From contig SVJM01000006.1 in the NCBI GenBank assembly GCA_015068975.1, positions 1-64,000 of the forward strand: DNA of 64,000 bases, read 5' to 3'. Below are positions 45,119 to 53,448 of this stretch, one piece after another (position 1 is the stretch's first letter; each line of letters starts with the position of its first letter). A model generated the notes under the pieces. It saw only the letters and a program-made list of their open reading frames with translations, did not search any database and had not been told where the DNA came from. Source of the DNA: Oscillospiraceae bacterium (GTDB taxonomy: Bacteria > Bacillota > Clostridia > UMGS1810). The translations under genes and the position numbers were made by a program.

Positions 45119-45720
45119 AACAAAAGAGACACTCTACAAGAGTGTCTTTTTTGTTTCTGTGTGATGAAGAGGGATTCGAACACTGAGAGGGTTTTGGCGT
45201 TAAAAAAATGATTGATAATCATTTTTAGCCAAAAGGTGCGAAGTCCGGTACCAAAGGCTCTGCCTTGGGTGGACAAGCAGAGCGGATGCGTAGCATACGT
45301 TATCCCTCAAAGCGCGCCAAACAAAAGAGACACTCTACAAGAGTGTCTTTTTGTTTTGTAGTTGAAGAGGGATTCTACACTAAAGAGGGTTTTGGCGTTA
45401 AGAAAATGATTGATAATCATTTTTAGCCAAAAGGTGCGAAGTCCGGTACCAAAGGCTTTGCCTTGGGTGGACAAGCAGAGCGGATGCGTAGCATACGTTA
45501 TCCCTCAAAGCGCGCCAAACAAAAAGGCATTCCATCAGGGATGTCTTTTTGTTTCGTAGTTGAAGAGGGATTCTACACTAAAGAGGGTTTTGGCGTTAAG
45601 AAAATGATTGATAATCATTTTTAGCCAAAAGGTGCGAAGTCCGGTACCGAAGGCTTTGCCTTGGGTGGACAAGCAGGGCGGATGCGTAGCATACGTTATC
45701 CCTCAAAGCGCGCCATCAAA
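45103..45720 (+). repeat. Three ~198-bp tandem repeats built on the tRNA-Arg 3' end
   Basis: The tRNA 3' end (CCCTCAAAGCGCGCCA) occurs at 45103 (in the tRNA), 45304, 45502 and 45700, giving units of 201, 198 and 198 bp. Each holds a terminator-like hairpin, a block GATTGATAATC, and GTGGACAAGCAG with GATGCGTAGCATACG. The hairpin stems change in step (GACACTC/GAGTGTC, GGCATTCC/GGGATGTC, AAGACATC/GATGTCTT). Tandem att-like duplications of this kind are seen next to tRNA genes used as integration sites, but no integrase lies here. Confidence 0.85.
45124..45153 (+). terminator. Rho-independent terminator after tRNA-Arg
   Basis: AGACACTCT pairs with AGAGTGTCT around ACA and is followed by TTTTTTG. 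Confidence 0.88.
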
Positions 45721-45786
45721 AAAGACATCGTTAAGATGTCTTTTTTGTGTTTGTGTCCTCTTGGGGACACAACATCATTACGAGCG

Positions 45787-45899
45787 AAAGCGAGTACACT
45801 GTTTGACCGGATACGGTCAACATCATTCCGCTTTAGCGGACACAAAATGATGTTATCTTCGATAAATGATGTTGCACTTCGCGCAAACGATTGATAATC
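45787..45899. repeat. 112-bp direct repeat, left copy
   Basis: Matches 47298-47409 apart from one inserted T and one or two substitutions. It contains several small hairpins (GACCGGATACGGTC, CATCATT...AATGATG). With the right copy it flanks the AAA ATPase gene. Confidence 0.85.
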
Positions 45900-45961
45900 C
45901 AATACATGGTGCATATACATATCTTGATGGTTATCAAATACTTATATATTCCTTAAACTTG

Positions 45962-47161
45962 TTATTTCAACAACCAATCAATCACATTTATCTGCTTTAT
46001 ACCTTCGTAATTTGCTCCATTGCCAATGTCATCAAGGGTCAACAGGGTTTTAGGATAATTGTCTTTTATCTCCTTAAGCGGTGCTAATTCTCGTTCTAAT
46101 GTCTTTTCATCAAGCACACTTGCAGAAACCTGATAGTATTCAACCTCATTCATATTAACTGCAACAAAGTCAACCTCTTTTTCTGCTAGCTTACCAATAT
46201 TAACTCGATTTTTTCTTCTTAAAAGCTCAAGATAAACCACATTCTCAAGAATATGTCCTAAATCACTCGCAGATTGGCTTATAATATGATTTCTGATTCC
46301 ATTATCTACAAAATAATACTTGCCAAGAGTTTTTAAGAACTGTCGTCCTTTTATATCATACCTCGTTACATTGTAAAGAATGTAGCTGTCAGTCAGAGCT
46401 CTTAAATATGCTTCAACTGTATTTGGCGAAATTTTTCTGCCGCTTGATATCAATGTATCACTAATTTTCTTTGTTGAGATAGGGCTTCCTATGCTTGACG
46501 CAACAGTTTTTAATATGTTTTCCAATACTGATACATCATTTATTTTCTCTCTTGTAGCCACATCTTTAATAAGAATAGTATTGTATATTCCTTCGATATA
46601 TTGGTTTATAACCTTTTCATCATTTTCAAGATAGGCAACATAAGGAAAGGAGCCATATCTTAAATAGCTATCAAAGATTTCTCTTTTACTTTTTCCGTTT
46701 TCTTTTGTAGCTTCATAATATTCTTTAAATGAAAAAGGTAACATATCAATCTGAATATATCTTCCTGAAAGCAGTGTTGCAAGTTCGCCCGACAACAGAT
46801 AAGCATTTGAGCCTGTAATATAAACATCGCAGTTTTTCTTTATAAAAAGGCTGTCTACTGCTTTTTCAAATTCGTTGCATTTTTGCACTTCATCAATAAA
46901 AATATAATTATTTTTGTCAGGAACAAGTTTTGAGATTATATAATTATACAACGCTTTATAATCAAGTAAATCAGCATTTTCAAGTTCCTCAAGGTTGACC
47001 GAAATAATTTGACTATCCTCTACTCCTGTTTGTTTTAAATAATCAATATACAATTCAAATAAGGTGGATTTACCGCATCTTCTGACACCGGTAATAACCT
47101 TGATGACCTGTTTATCTTTTATTGCTATTAAATTGTTTAAATATTCTTTTCGCTGAATCAT
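45962..47161 (-). CDS. AAA ATPase with DUF4143 domain, flanked by direct repeats
   Basis: 399 residues. Walker A GVRRCGKSTLF, Walker B NYIFIDEVQ and ITGSNAYLLSGELATLLSGRY belong to the AAA_14 family. The C-terminal half has a winged helix (PNTVEAYLRALTDSYI) and DUF4143 with an archaeal-Holliday-resolvase-like end (EKEVDFVAVN). Such single genes are common and mobile-looking in Clostridia and Bacteroidetes; their function is unknown. The start ATG 47161 is after GAGGTG. The gene lies alone between two ~112-bp direct repeats, beside a tRNA repeat array, consistent with an inserted cassette. Confidence 0.88.
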   Translation of the reverse strand: MIQRKEYLNNLIAIKDKQVIKVITGVRRCGKSTLFELYIDYLKQTGVEDSQIISVNLEELENADLLDYKALYNYIISKLVPDKNNYIFIDEVQKCNEFEKAVDSLFIKKNCDVYITGSNAYLLSGELATLLSGRYIQIDMLPFSFKEYYEATKENGKSKREIFDSYLRYGSFPYVAYLENDEKVINQYIEGIYNTILIKDVATREKINDVSVLENILKTVASSIGSPISTKKISDTLISSGRKISPNTVEAYLRALTDSYILYNVTRYDIKGRQFLKTLGKYYFVDNGIRNHIISQSASDLGHILENVVYLELLRRKNRVNIGKLAEKEVDFVAVNMNEVEYYQVSASVLDEKTLERELAPLKEIKDNYPKTLLTLDDIGNGANYEGIKQINVIDWLLK

Positions 47162-47297
47162 TTTCGCACCTCGCTTACATAATTCTATGTTAATACAAAA
47201 AAATATATTTGTCAATAGTTTTTGCACATTTGAGAAAAAACTTATAAAATTCGACAATTTATTTTCGTTTTATCGTATTCGAATTATTTTAGTACAA

Positions 47298-47409
47298 AAA
47301 GCGAGTACACTGTTGACCGGATACGGTCAACATCATTCCGCTTTAGCGGACACAAAATGATGTTATCTTCGATAAATGATGTTGCACTTCGCGCAAATGA
47401 TTGATAATC
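47298..47409. repeat. 112-bp direct repeat, right copy
   Basis: Pairs with 45787-45899. Here the sequence continues as ATCATTTTTAACCAAA, similar to the TGATAATCATTTTTAGCCAAAA block inside the tRNA-Arg repeat units, so all of these belong to one repeat family. Confidence 0.85.
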
Positions 47410-47435
47410 ATTTTTAACCAAAATTCTCAAAGTTC

Positions 47436-47464
47436 TTGAAATAATATTTTAATTACTATATAAT
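47436..47464 (+). promoter_or_regulatory. Promoter of the histidine phosphatase gene
   Basis: TTGAAA (47436-47441), 17 bases, TATAAT (47459-47464). Confidence 0.75.
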
Positions 47465-47495
47465 ATGTTTATAATGAATTTTTCAGGAGGTAAAT

Positions 47496-48203
47496 ATGCT
47501 TTTATACATTGTAAGACACGGAGAACCTGACTATACCACAGATACTCTTACAGAGAGAGGATGGACTCAGGCAGAAGCCGTAGGAAAGAGAATTTATGAT
47601 GCAAAAATAGACAGAATTTTTTCATCCCCTATGGGCAGAGCTAAACAAACTGCAGAGCCTGCCTGCAGACTGTTGGGGTTAGAAAAAGAAATTGAAGAAT
47701 GGACTCACGAAATAGGTGACGAAAGACTTACACCGTTTCCTGACGGCGTTATGAAGAGTGTTTCTTTCGTACAAAACACTTACTATCGTGAAAACGGAAA
47801 TATAAATCTTTCATATGAAGATGCATTTACCTGTACAGGTATTAATCAGTCTCAAATGAAAGATGCGGTGGAATTTATAGCAAAAAACGGTGATGAATTT
47901 CTGGAAAGACTTGGATATAAGGAAGAAAACGGTGTGTATAAAATTCTTCGCAACAACGAAGAAAAGATAGCACTTTTCTGTCATACTGCCTTTGCAAGAG
48001 CATGGATCAGTCATCTTTTGCACATACCATTGAATATTATGTGGGCAGGTTTTCAGATCACCCATACAGGAGTAACTGTGCTTGAATTCAAAAACAACCC
48101 CAATGGATATACTGCACCATGCTGTCTTTGTCTGTCAGATATGGGCCATTTGTATAAAGAAAATCTGGATATGATTTATGACAATCAAAATATTACACTT
48201 TGA
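47496..48203 (+). CDS. Histidine phosphatase family protein
   Basis: 235 residues. The phosphoglycerate-mutase-like motif YIVRHGEP at the N-terminus holds the phospho-accepting His; SSPMGRAKQTAEP supplies the Arg and FCHTAFARAW the second His. The exact substrate (sugar phosphate, nucleotide or alpha-ribazole-type) cannot be told. AGGAGG lies close to the ATG. It is 9 bp upstream of the MATE gene, so the two are probably one operon. Confidence 0.88.
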   Translation: MLLYIVRHGEPDYTTDTLTERGWTQAEAVGKRIYDAKIDRIFSSPMGRAKQTAEPACRLLGLEKEIEEWTHEIGDERLTPFPDGVMKSVSFVQNTYYRENGNINLSYEDAFTCTGINQSQMKDAVEFIAKNGDEFLERLGYKEENGVYKILRNNEEKIALFCHTAFARAWISHLLHIPLNIMWAGFQITHTGVTVLEFKNNPNGYTAPCCLCLSDMGHLYKENLDMIYDNQNITL

Positions 48204-48212
48204 GGTGACACA

Positions 48213-49586
48213 ATGCTAAAATCCCTGAATAAGCCTGTAGATATGACCACAGGCACTCCATGGAAAGGAATAATACAATTTACACTTCCTATGCTTATAG
48301 GAAATATAGCACAACAGCTCTATGCGACGGTTGACAGTATCGTTGTTGGTAAATATATCGGTGATAATGCTCTTGCATCAGTGGGAAGCTCCGCTCCCAT
48401 ACTTAATATGATACTTGCGCTGTTTATCGGTATATCAGGCGGTGCAGGGATAATGGTTTCTCAGTATTTCGGTGCAAAAAACAGGGAGAGTCTCTCCTAC
48501 TCTGTAGGAAACAGTATTGTAGCAACTCTTATATGCAGTCTGTTTCTTATGATTTTTGCAACTCCGTTTATTCATCCTGTACTGAAGCTTCTGAATACAC
48601 CCGGGTCAATTATCGGAGAATGCACAAACTATCTTACCATATCGGTGGTAGGTATCGCAGGTCTTGCATTCTACAATATACTTAGCGGCATTATAAGGGC
48701 TATGGGAGATTCGATTTCCACCCTTATATATCTTCTTGTGGCAACTGTAATAAATATCGTACTTGATATATATTTTGTAGCCGTGATTAATATGGGTGTT
48801 GGCGGTGTGGCACTTGCCACTGTTATAGCACAGTTTATATCAGCAATTCTTTGCTTTTTGAAGCTGAAAAAAATGACCGGATATTTTGATATGAAAATAG
48901 AATATTTCAGGCCAATGAAAAAATATATTATGACCATTATCCGTCTGGGTCTCCCCTCGGGACTTACACAGGCGATAATGTCATCTGCTATGATTGTGGT
49001 ACAGTCTCTTACCAACTGCTTCGGTGAGCTTTTTATCGCTGCAAACGTGGTTATTATGAGAGTTGACGGCTTCGCTATGATGCCAAACTTCTCCTTCGGT
49101 ATGTCTCTTACCACCTATTCGGGACAAAATGTAGGTGCAGGATATTATGACAGAGTAACAAAAGGTGCAAAGCAGGGTACATTTATCGCAGTAATGTGCT
49201 CTACAATAATCACAGGCATTATCCTTCTTTTCGGAAAACACCTTATGGGTGTATTTACCGAAACACAGGAGCTTGTGGATATGAGCTACCGACTTATGAT
49301 GATACTTGCGGCAGGATATATCGCTGTAGCTGTATCTCAGTCTCTGTCAGGTATTATGAGAGGTGCAGGAGATACAATGACACCTATGTGGATATCACTT
49401 ATCACAACAGTATTTTTGCGTGTGCCTATTGCATACGGAATATCCTTTCTTACAAGATCAGAAGCTCTTCCATACGGTATAAAGGAATGTATACAGATAA
49501 GTCTTCTTGCTTCATGGGTAATAGGAGCTTTGCTTACAGTGATATTTTATGCTAAAGGTAATTGGAAAAAACGCAGATTATCCTAA
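48213..49586 (+). CDS. MATE-family multidrug efflux transporter
   Basis: 457 residues, twelve predicted membrane helices in two halves. The opening TPWKGIIQFTLPMLIGNIAQQLYATVDSIVVGKYIG is the MatE signature (quoted in part: TLPMLIGNIAQQLY), and GAGDTMTPMWI is its C-terminal-half counterpart. It exports cationic compounds using a Na+ or H+ gradient. It shares an operon with the histidine phosphatase. It ends 3 bases before element A copy 7. Confidence 0.92.
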   Translation: MLKSLNKPVDMTTGTPWKGIIQFTLPMLIGNIAQQLYATVDSIVVGKYIGDNALASVGSSAPILNMILALFIGISGGAGIMVSQYFGAKNRESLSYSVGNSIVATLICSLFLMIFATPFIHPVLKLLNTPGSIIGECTNYLTISVVGIAGLAFYNILSGIIRAMGDSISTLIYLLVATVINIVLDIYFVAVINMGVGGVALATVIAQFISAILCFLKLKKMTGYFDMKIEYFRPMKKYIMTIIRLGLPSGLTQAIMSSAMIVVQSLTNCFGELFIAANVVIMRVDGFAMMPNFSFGMSLTTYSGQNVGAGYYDRVTKGAKQGTFIAVMCSTIITGIILLFGKHLMGVFTETQELVDMSYRLMMILAAGYIAVAVSQSLSGIMRGAGDTMTPMWISLITTVFLRVPIAYGISFLTRSEALPYGIKECIQISLLASWVIGALLTVIFYAKGNWKKRRLS

Positions 49587-49589
49587 AAT

Positions 49590-49723
49590 GAGGAGTAAAA
49601 ATTGCCCGGATCATAAAAATGCGAGACTAGAATTAAAATGTTTTCTCATATTTGTATTTAGCATTTTTGTAGGAACTACTGTATTATTTGCAGTAGTTCT
49701 TTTTTTCTGTGCATTTTTTATTA
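49590..49723 (+). repeat. Element A copy 7
   Basis: It starts 3 bases after the MATE stop. Head GAGGAGTAAAAATTGCCCGGATC, outer stem ATAAAAATGC against GCATTTTTTAT, GTAG, hairpin GAACTACTG/CAGTAGTTC and a T-run. The stems are again compensatory in sequence. Confidence 0.75.
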
Positions 49724-49805
49724 CGAACAAGCCTCACCTCTCGGCGTATCTCATACGCCTTCGGGAGGACCTCGCTTCACTCGGTTTCGAATTGTCCGTT
49801 CCGAA
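49724..49805 (+). repeat. Element B, long form
   Basis: An extended palindrome from CGAACAAGCC to TTGTCCG with CGGCGTATCTCATACGCC and CGAGGTCC-type segments. It is related to the 59857-59931 palindrome. Confidence 0.65.
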
Positions 49806-49825
49806 CAATTTTTACTTCCTCATTT

Positions 49826-49900
49826 CATTTACAAATTGCCCGGATCACAAAAATGCGAGACAAAAATTAAAATGTCTTCTCAGTTTGTCTTTATATTAAA
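49826..49900 (+). repeat. Truncated element A copy 8
   Basis: AAATTGCCCGGATCACAAAAATGCGAGAC repeats the head of copy 7 (49602 onwards; first 20 bases only are needed for recognition), but the GTAG hairpin and closing strand are missing. It stands in tandem with copy 7. Confidence 0.7.
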
Positions 49901-49902
49901 CA

Positions 49903-49942
49903 AAAAACTATACCATCGGGGATTCCGATTGGTATAGTTTTT
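49903..49942. terminator. Terminator after murC
   Basis: AAAAACTATACCA pairs with TGGTATAGTTTTT. It can act on both strands. Confidence 0.88.
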
Positions 49943-49966
49943 ATTTTTTATTCAGTTTTGGGAAGT

Positions 49967-51316
49967 TTATCTTCCCTGTCCGATAAGCTCTTCGCCCACC
50001 TTGTATATATTCCCTGCTCCCATAGTGATGACGATGTCACCTTCTGCCGCATTCTCAAGAATATACTCTTTGATCTTATCAAAGCTTTCAAGATATATAG
50101 CACCTTCTGTGGCTTGGGCAAGTTCTTTTGATGATACAAGCCCTGTATCCTTCTCTCTTGCCGCATATATATCTGCAATTATGGTATGATCCGCAAGTGT
50201 AAGTACTTCCTTGAAATCATCAAACAGAGTCTTTGTCCTTGTGTATGTATGTGGCTGGAATATGCACCATACCTTGTTGTGCTCCATATCATTTGCTGTA
50301 GTCAGGGTTGCTCTTATTTCTGTTGGATGATGTGCATAGTCGTCTATTACCTTAAAGCCATTTACCATTCCTTTAAGCTCAAATCTTCTCTTGACCCCGT
50401 GATATGCTTCGATGCCTGAAATTATACACTTTCTGTCAAGGCCCAGAAAATCCCCTGCAGCAAAAGCCGCAAGTGAATTAAGTACATTGTGCTTACCGCT
50501 TACATTAAGCTTAAGTGTAGCGATTTTTTCTCCATTTGACACTATATCAAATGTGGCTTTGTCATTTTCATCAAATGAAATGTTTTCTGCATTGTAGTCA
50601 GAGTCCTTATATCCCACTGTAATCACTTTACAGGTTGCTTTTTTTGCTGCTTTGATTGTATTTTCATTTTCTGAATTGACAATCAATGCACCATCCTTTG
50701 GCAAAAGTGCACCAAAATCTGCAAAAGCTTCTATAATATCATCTATATCCTTAAAGTAATCCAGATGATCCGCTTCCACATTAAGAATTATGCCTACTGT
50801 AGGAAAGAACTCCAGAAAGCTTCTGTGATATTCACATGCTTCAAGAATCATATAGTCGTTCTTGCCGCATCTTAAGTTGCCACCGATAGCATTAAGCTCT
50901 CCGCCCACCATAATTGTAGGGTCTGTGTCTGCAGAAAGGAAAACATGAGAAAGCATAGATGTGGTAGTGGTCTTGCCGTGAGTACCTGATACTGCTACAG
51001 AAACCTTGTACTCCTTCATAATCTCCCCTACAAATACCGATCTTTCTATGGTGCGGATTCCCTTTCTTTTAGCTTCTATAAGCTCAGGATTGTCCTCGGA
51101 TATTGCGGCAGTATACACTACCAGATCGGGATTTTCTATATTTTTTTCTGTCTGTCCAATGGTAACCTTTGCGCCATTCTCTTCAAGATATTCTGTAAGA
51201 TTTGACGATGACACGTCGGAGCCTGATACCTTAATATTGTTGTGAAGTAAAATCTGTGCCAGTCCACTCATACTGATACCGCCGATGCCAATGAAATGAA
51301 CATGGTTATAATTCAT
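49967..51316 (-). CDS. murC: UDP-N-acetylmuramate--L-alanine ligase
   Basis: 449 residues. The N-terminal dinucleotide-like fold HFIGIGGISMSGLAQ, the ATP site SGTHGKTTTT and DDYAHHPTEI identify MurC. It joins L-alanine to UDP-MurNAc in the cytosol, the first step of peptide stem assembly. It is monocistronic; the ATG follows GAAGGAAG. It is convergent with the MATE operon and separated from it by elements A and B. Confidence 0.97.
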   Translation of the reverse strand: MNYNHVHFIGIGGISMSGLAQILLHNNIKVSGSDVSSSNLTEYLEENGAKVTIGQTEKNIENPDLVVYTAAISEDNPELIEAKRKGIRTIERSVFVGEIMKEYKVSVAVSGTHGKTTTTSMLSHVFLSADTDPTIMVGGELNAIGGNLRCGKNDYMILEACEYHRSFLEFFPTVGIILNVEADHLDYFKDIDDIIEAFADFGALLPKDGALIVNSENENTIKAAKKATCKVITVGYKDSDYNAENISFDENDKATFDIVSNGEKIATLKLNVSGKHNVLNSLAAFAAGDFLGLDRKCIISGIEAYHGVKRRFELKGMVNGFKVIDDYAHHPTEIRATLTTANDMEHNKVWCIFQPHTYTRTKTLFDDFKEVLTLADHTIIADIYAAREKDTGLVSSKELAQATEGAIYLESFDKIKEYILENAAEGDIVITMGAGNIYKVGEELIGQGR

Positions 51317-51421
51317 ATATTTCTTCCTTCCGGTGATTTTTTCAAAAAAACAGCATTAAACTGCATACTAACATATTATACTACAAAAAATAGAAAAATC
51401 AACAGTAAATTTAAAAAATTA

Positions 51422-51449
51422 TTGAAAAATCTCATATAAATGGTATAAT
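51422..51449 (+). promoter_or_regulatory. Promoter of uvrBA
   Basis: TTGAAA (51422-51427), 16 bases, then TATAAT with a TGG extension (51441-51449). No LexA (GAAC...GTTC) site was seen. Confidence 0.7.
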
Positions 51450-51483
51450 TAAGCAGAGAATATTTTTGGAAGGAGAGATATGT

Positions 51484-53448
51484 ATGGCGGATTTTAAATT
51501 AGTATCCAAATTTCAGCCTATGGCTGATCAGAAAACTGCAATAGAAGAGCTTACAAAGTCAATAAAATCAGGCAACCGCGGTCAGACTCTCCTTGGTGTC
51601 ACAGGCTCGGGAAAGACATTTACCGTAGCAAATGTAATAGCCAAGCTCAACAAACCAACACTTGTGCTTGCCCACAACAAAATCCTTGCAGCACAGCTTT
51701 GCAGTGAGTTCAAGGAATTTTTTCCCGAAAATGCGGTGGAATATTTCGTTTCATACTATGATTATTATCAGCCGGAAGCATATATTCCAGGCTCTGACAC
51801 TTATATAGAAAAGGACGCTTCTATCAATGACGAGATAGACAAGCTCCGTCACTCAGCCACAGCGGCACTGTTTGAAAGACGTGATGTAATCATTGTTGCC
51901 AGTGTATCATGTATATATGGTCTGGGTGATCCTGAAGACTACAAAGACCTTATCATAAGCCTTCGTACCGGCACAGAAATGCCTATCCGCGAGCTATTGC
52001 GCCGTCTTGTAAACATCCAATATACAAGAAACGAAATGAGCTTTGAGAGAGGAACATTCCGTGTAAGAGGCGATGTGGTGGAAATCATCCCCTCTGCCTC
52101 AAGCGAAAAGGCGTTGAGGATAGAATTTTTTGGTGATGAAATAGACAGAATATGTGAGATAGATGTGCTGACCGGAGAAATACTTTCTTTTCGTTCTTAT
52201 GTGGCGATATTTCCCGCATCACACTATGCTACTACTCCTGAAAAGATGGAATCTGCTATCAAAAGTATACAAAAAGAGCTTGACGAAAGAGTAGCAGAGC
52301 TTAAAGAACAGGACAAAATCCTTGAAATGCAGAGACTCCTTCAGAGGACAAACTATGATATAGAAATGATGCAGGAGATAGGCTTCTGCCAGGGAATAGA
52401 AAACTACTCAAGGCACATAAGCGGGAGAAAGCCCGGCACAAGACCATACACCCTTATGGATTATTTCCCTGATGACTTCCTTCTGGTAATAGATGAGTCC
52501 CACGTAACAGTTCCTCAGGTAAGAGGTATGTATTTCGGCGACCGTTCAAGAAAGGAAACACTTGTGGAATACGGTTTCAGACTTCCCTCAGCATTTGACA
52601 ACAGGCCACTTAACTTCAATGAATTTGAAAATATGATAAATCAGGTGGTATTTGTAAGTGCCACCCCCGGCGAATACGAAAAGGAACACTCAGAGCTTAT
52701 TACCGAACAGGTAATAAGACCTACAGGACTTCTTGACCCGAAGGTTGAAGTACGACCTATCAAAGGACAAATAGATGACCTTATAGAAGAGCTGAAAGTC
52801 ACTACAGCCAAAGATCAGCGAGTGCTTATCACCACCCTTACAAAAAAGATGGCAGAAAGCCTCACCGACTATATAAGAGATGCGGGACTTAAAGTAAGAT
52901 ACCTTCACTCAGATATAGACACTTTGGAAAGAATGGAGATAGTAAGGGATTTAAGACTTGGTGTATTTGACATACTTGTGGGCATAAATCTCTTAAGAGA
53001 AGGCCTTGATATACCTGAAGTAAGCCTTGTGGCAATACTTGATGCAGACAAGGAAGGCTTCTTAAGAAGTGAAACAAGCCTTATACAGACTATAGGCAGA
53101 GCCGCAAGACACTCGGAAGGAAGAGTAATTATGTATGCGGATAATATCACTCAGTCTATGGATAAGGCTATATCAGAAACCAATCGAAGAAGAGATATAC
53201 AGACTAAGTACAATCAGGAAAACAACATTACACCGCAAAGTATTCAGAAGGACATAAGAGATGTCATAAACACTATCACCGAAGATACCAAAAAGGAAAA
53301 TCCCTCAGAGGATACAAAGAAAATGTCTGTGGAAGAAAAAATCGCGCATCTTACAAGAGAAATGCTTAAATGTGCAGAGCTTTTGCAGTTTGAAGATGCA
53401 GCAAGGATACGCGATGAAATCGACAGGCTAAGAAAGGCAACAAAATGA
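51484..53448 (+). CDS. uvrB: Excinuclease ABC subunit B
   Basis: 654 residues, full length. It has Walker [10 protein letters not shown], the beta-hairpin [19 protein letters not shown], and helicase motifs such as [16 protein letters not shown] and QTIGRAARH. The C-terminal UVR motif lies at ~620-654. It verifies damage and recruits UvrC. ATG 51484 is preferred because AAGGAG lies upstream. It overlaps uvrA by 4 bases (ATGA), so translation is coupled. Confidence 0.97.
   Translation: MADFKLVSKFQPMADQKTAIEELTKSIKSGNRGQTLLGVTGSGKTFTVANVIAKLNKPTLVLAHNKILAAQLCSEFKEFFPENAVEYFVSYYDYYQPEAYIPGSDTYIEKDASINDEIDKLRHSATAALFERRDVIIVASVSCIYGLGDPEDYKDLIISLRTGTEMPIRELLRRLVNIQYTRNEMSFERGTFRVRGDVVEIIPSASSEKALRIEFFGDEIDRICEIDVLTGEILSFRSYVAIFPASHYATTPEKMESAIKSIQKELDERVAELKEQDKILEMQRLLQRTNYDIEMMQEIGFCQGIENYSRHISGRKPGTRPYTLMDYFPDDFLLVIDESHVTVPQVRGMYFGDRSRKETLVEYGFRLPSAFDNRPLNFNEFENMINQVVFVSATPGEYEKEHSELITEQVIRPTGLLDPKVEVRPIKGQIDDLIEELKVTTAKDQRVLITTLTKKMAESLTDYIRDAGLKVRYLHSDIDTLERMEIVRDLRLGVFDILVGINLLREGLDIPEVSLVAILDADKEGFLRSETSLIQTIGRAARHSEGRVIMYADNITQSMDKAISETNRRRDIQTKYNQENNITPQSIQKDIRDVINTITEDTKKENPSEDTKKMSVEEKIAHLTREMLKCAELLQFEDAARIRDEIDRLRKATK

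Noticed and set aside
45304-45320. Extra tRNA genes in the repeat units
   Set aside because: Only the last 16-18 bases of the tRNA recur; the acceptor 5' strand, D-arm and anticodon arm are missing.
45103-45720. Tandem repeats near tRNA-Arg as a CRISPR array
   Set aside because: The units are ~198 bp with nearly identical content throughout and no short repeat/spacer alternation; no cas genes are present.
45608-45894. Two overlapping 77-80-residue frames
   Set aside because: They are formed by the tRNA repeat unit and direct repeat; composition and lack of a ribosome site argue against coding.
49549-49899. A 116-residue frame after the MATE gene
   Set aside because: It runs through element A and B copies and is explained by them.
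51422-51480. LexA box at uvrBA
   Set aside because: No GAAC...GTTC-type inverted repeat was found near the promoter.
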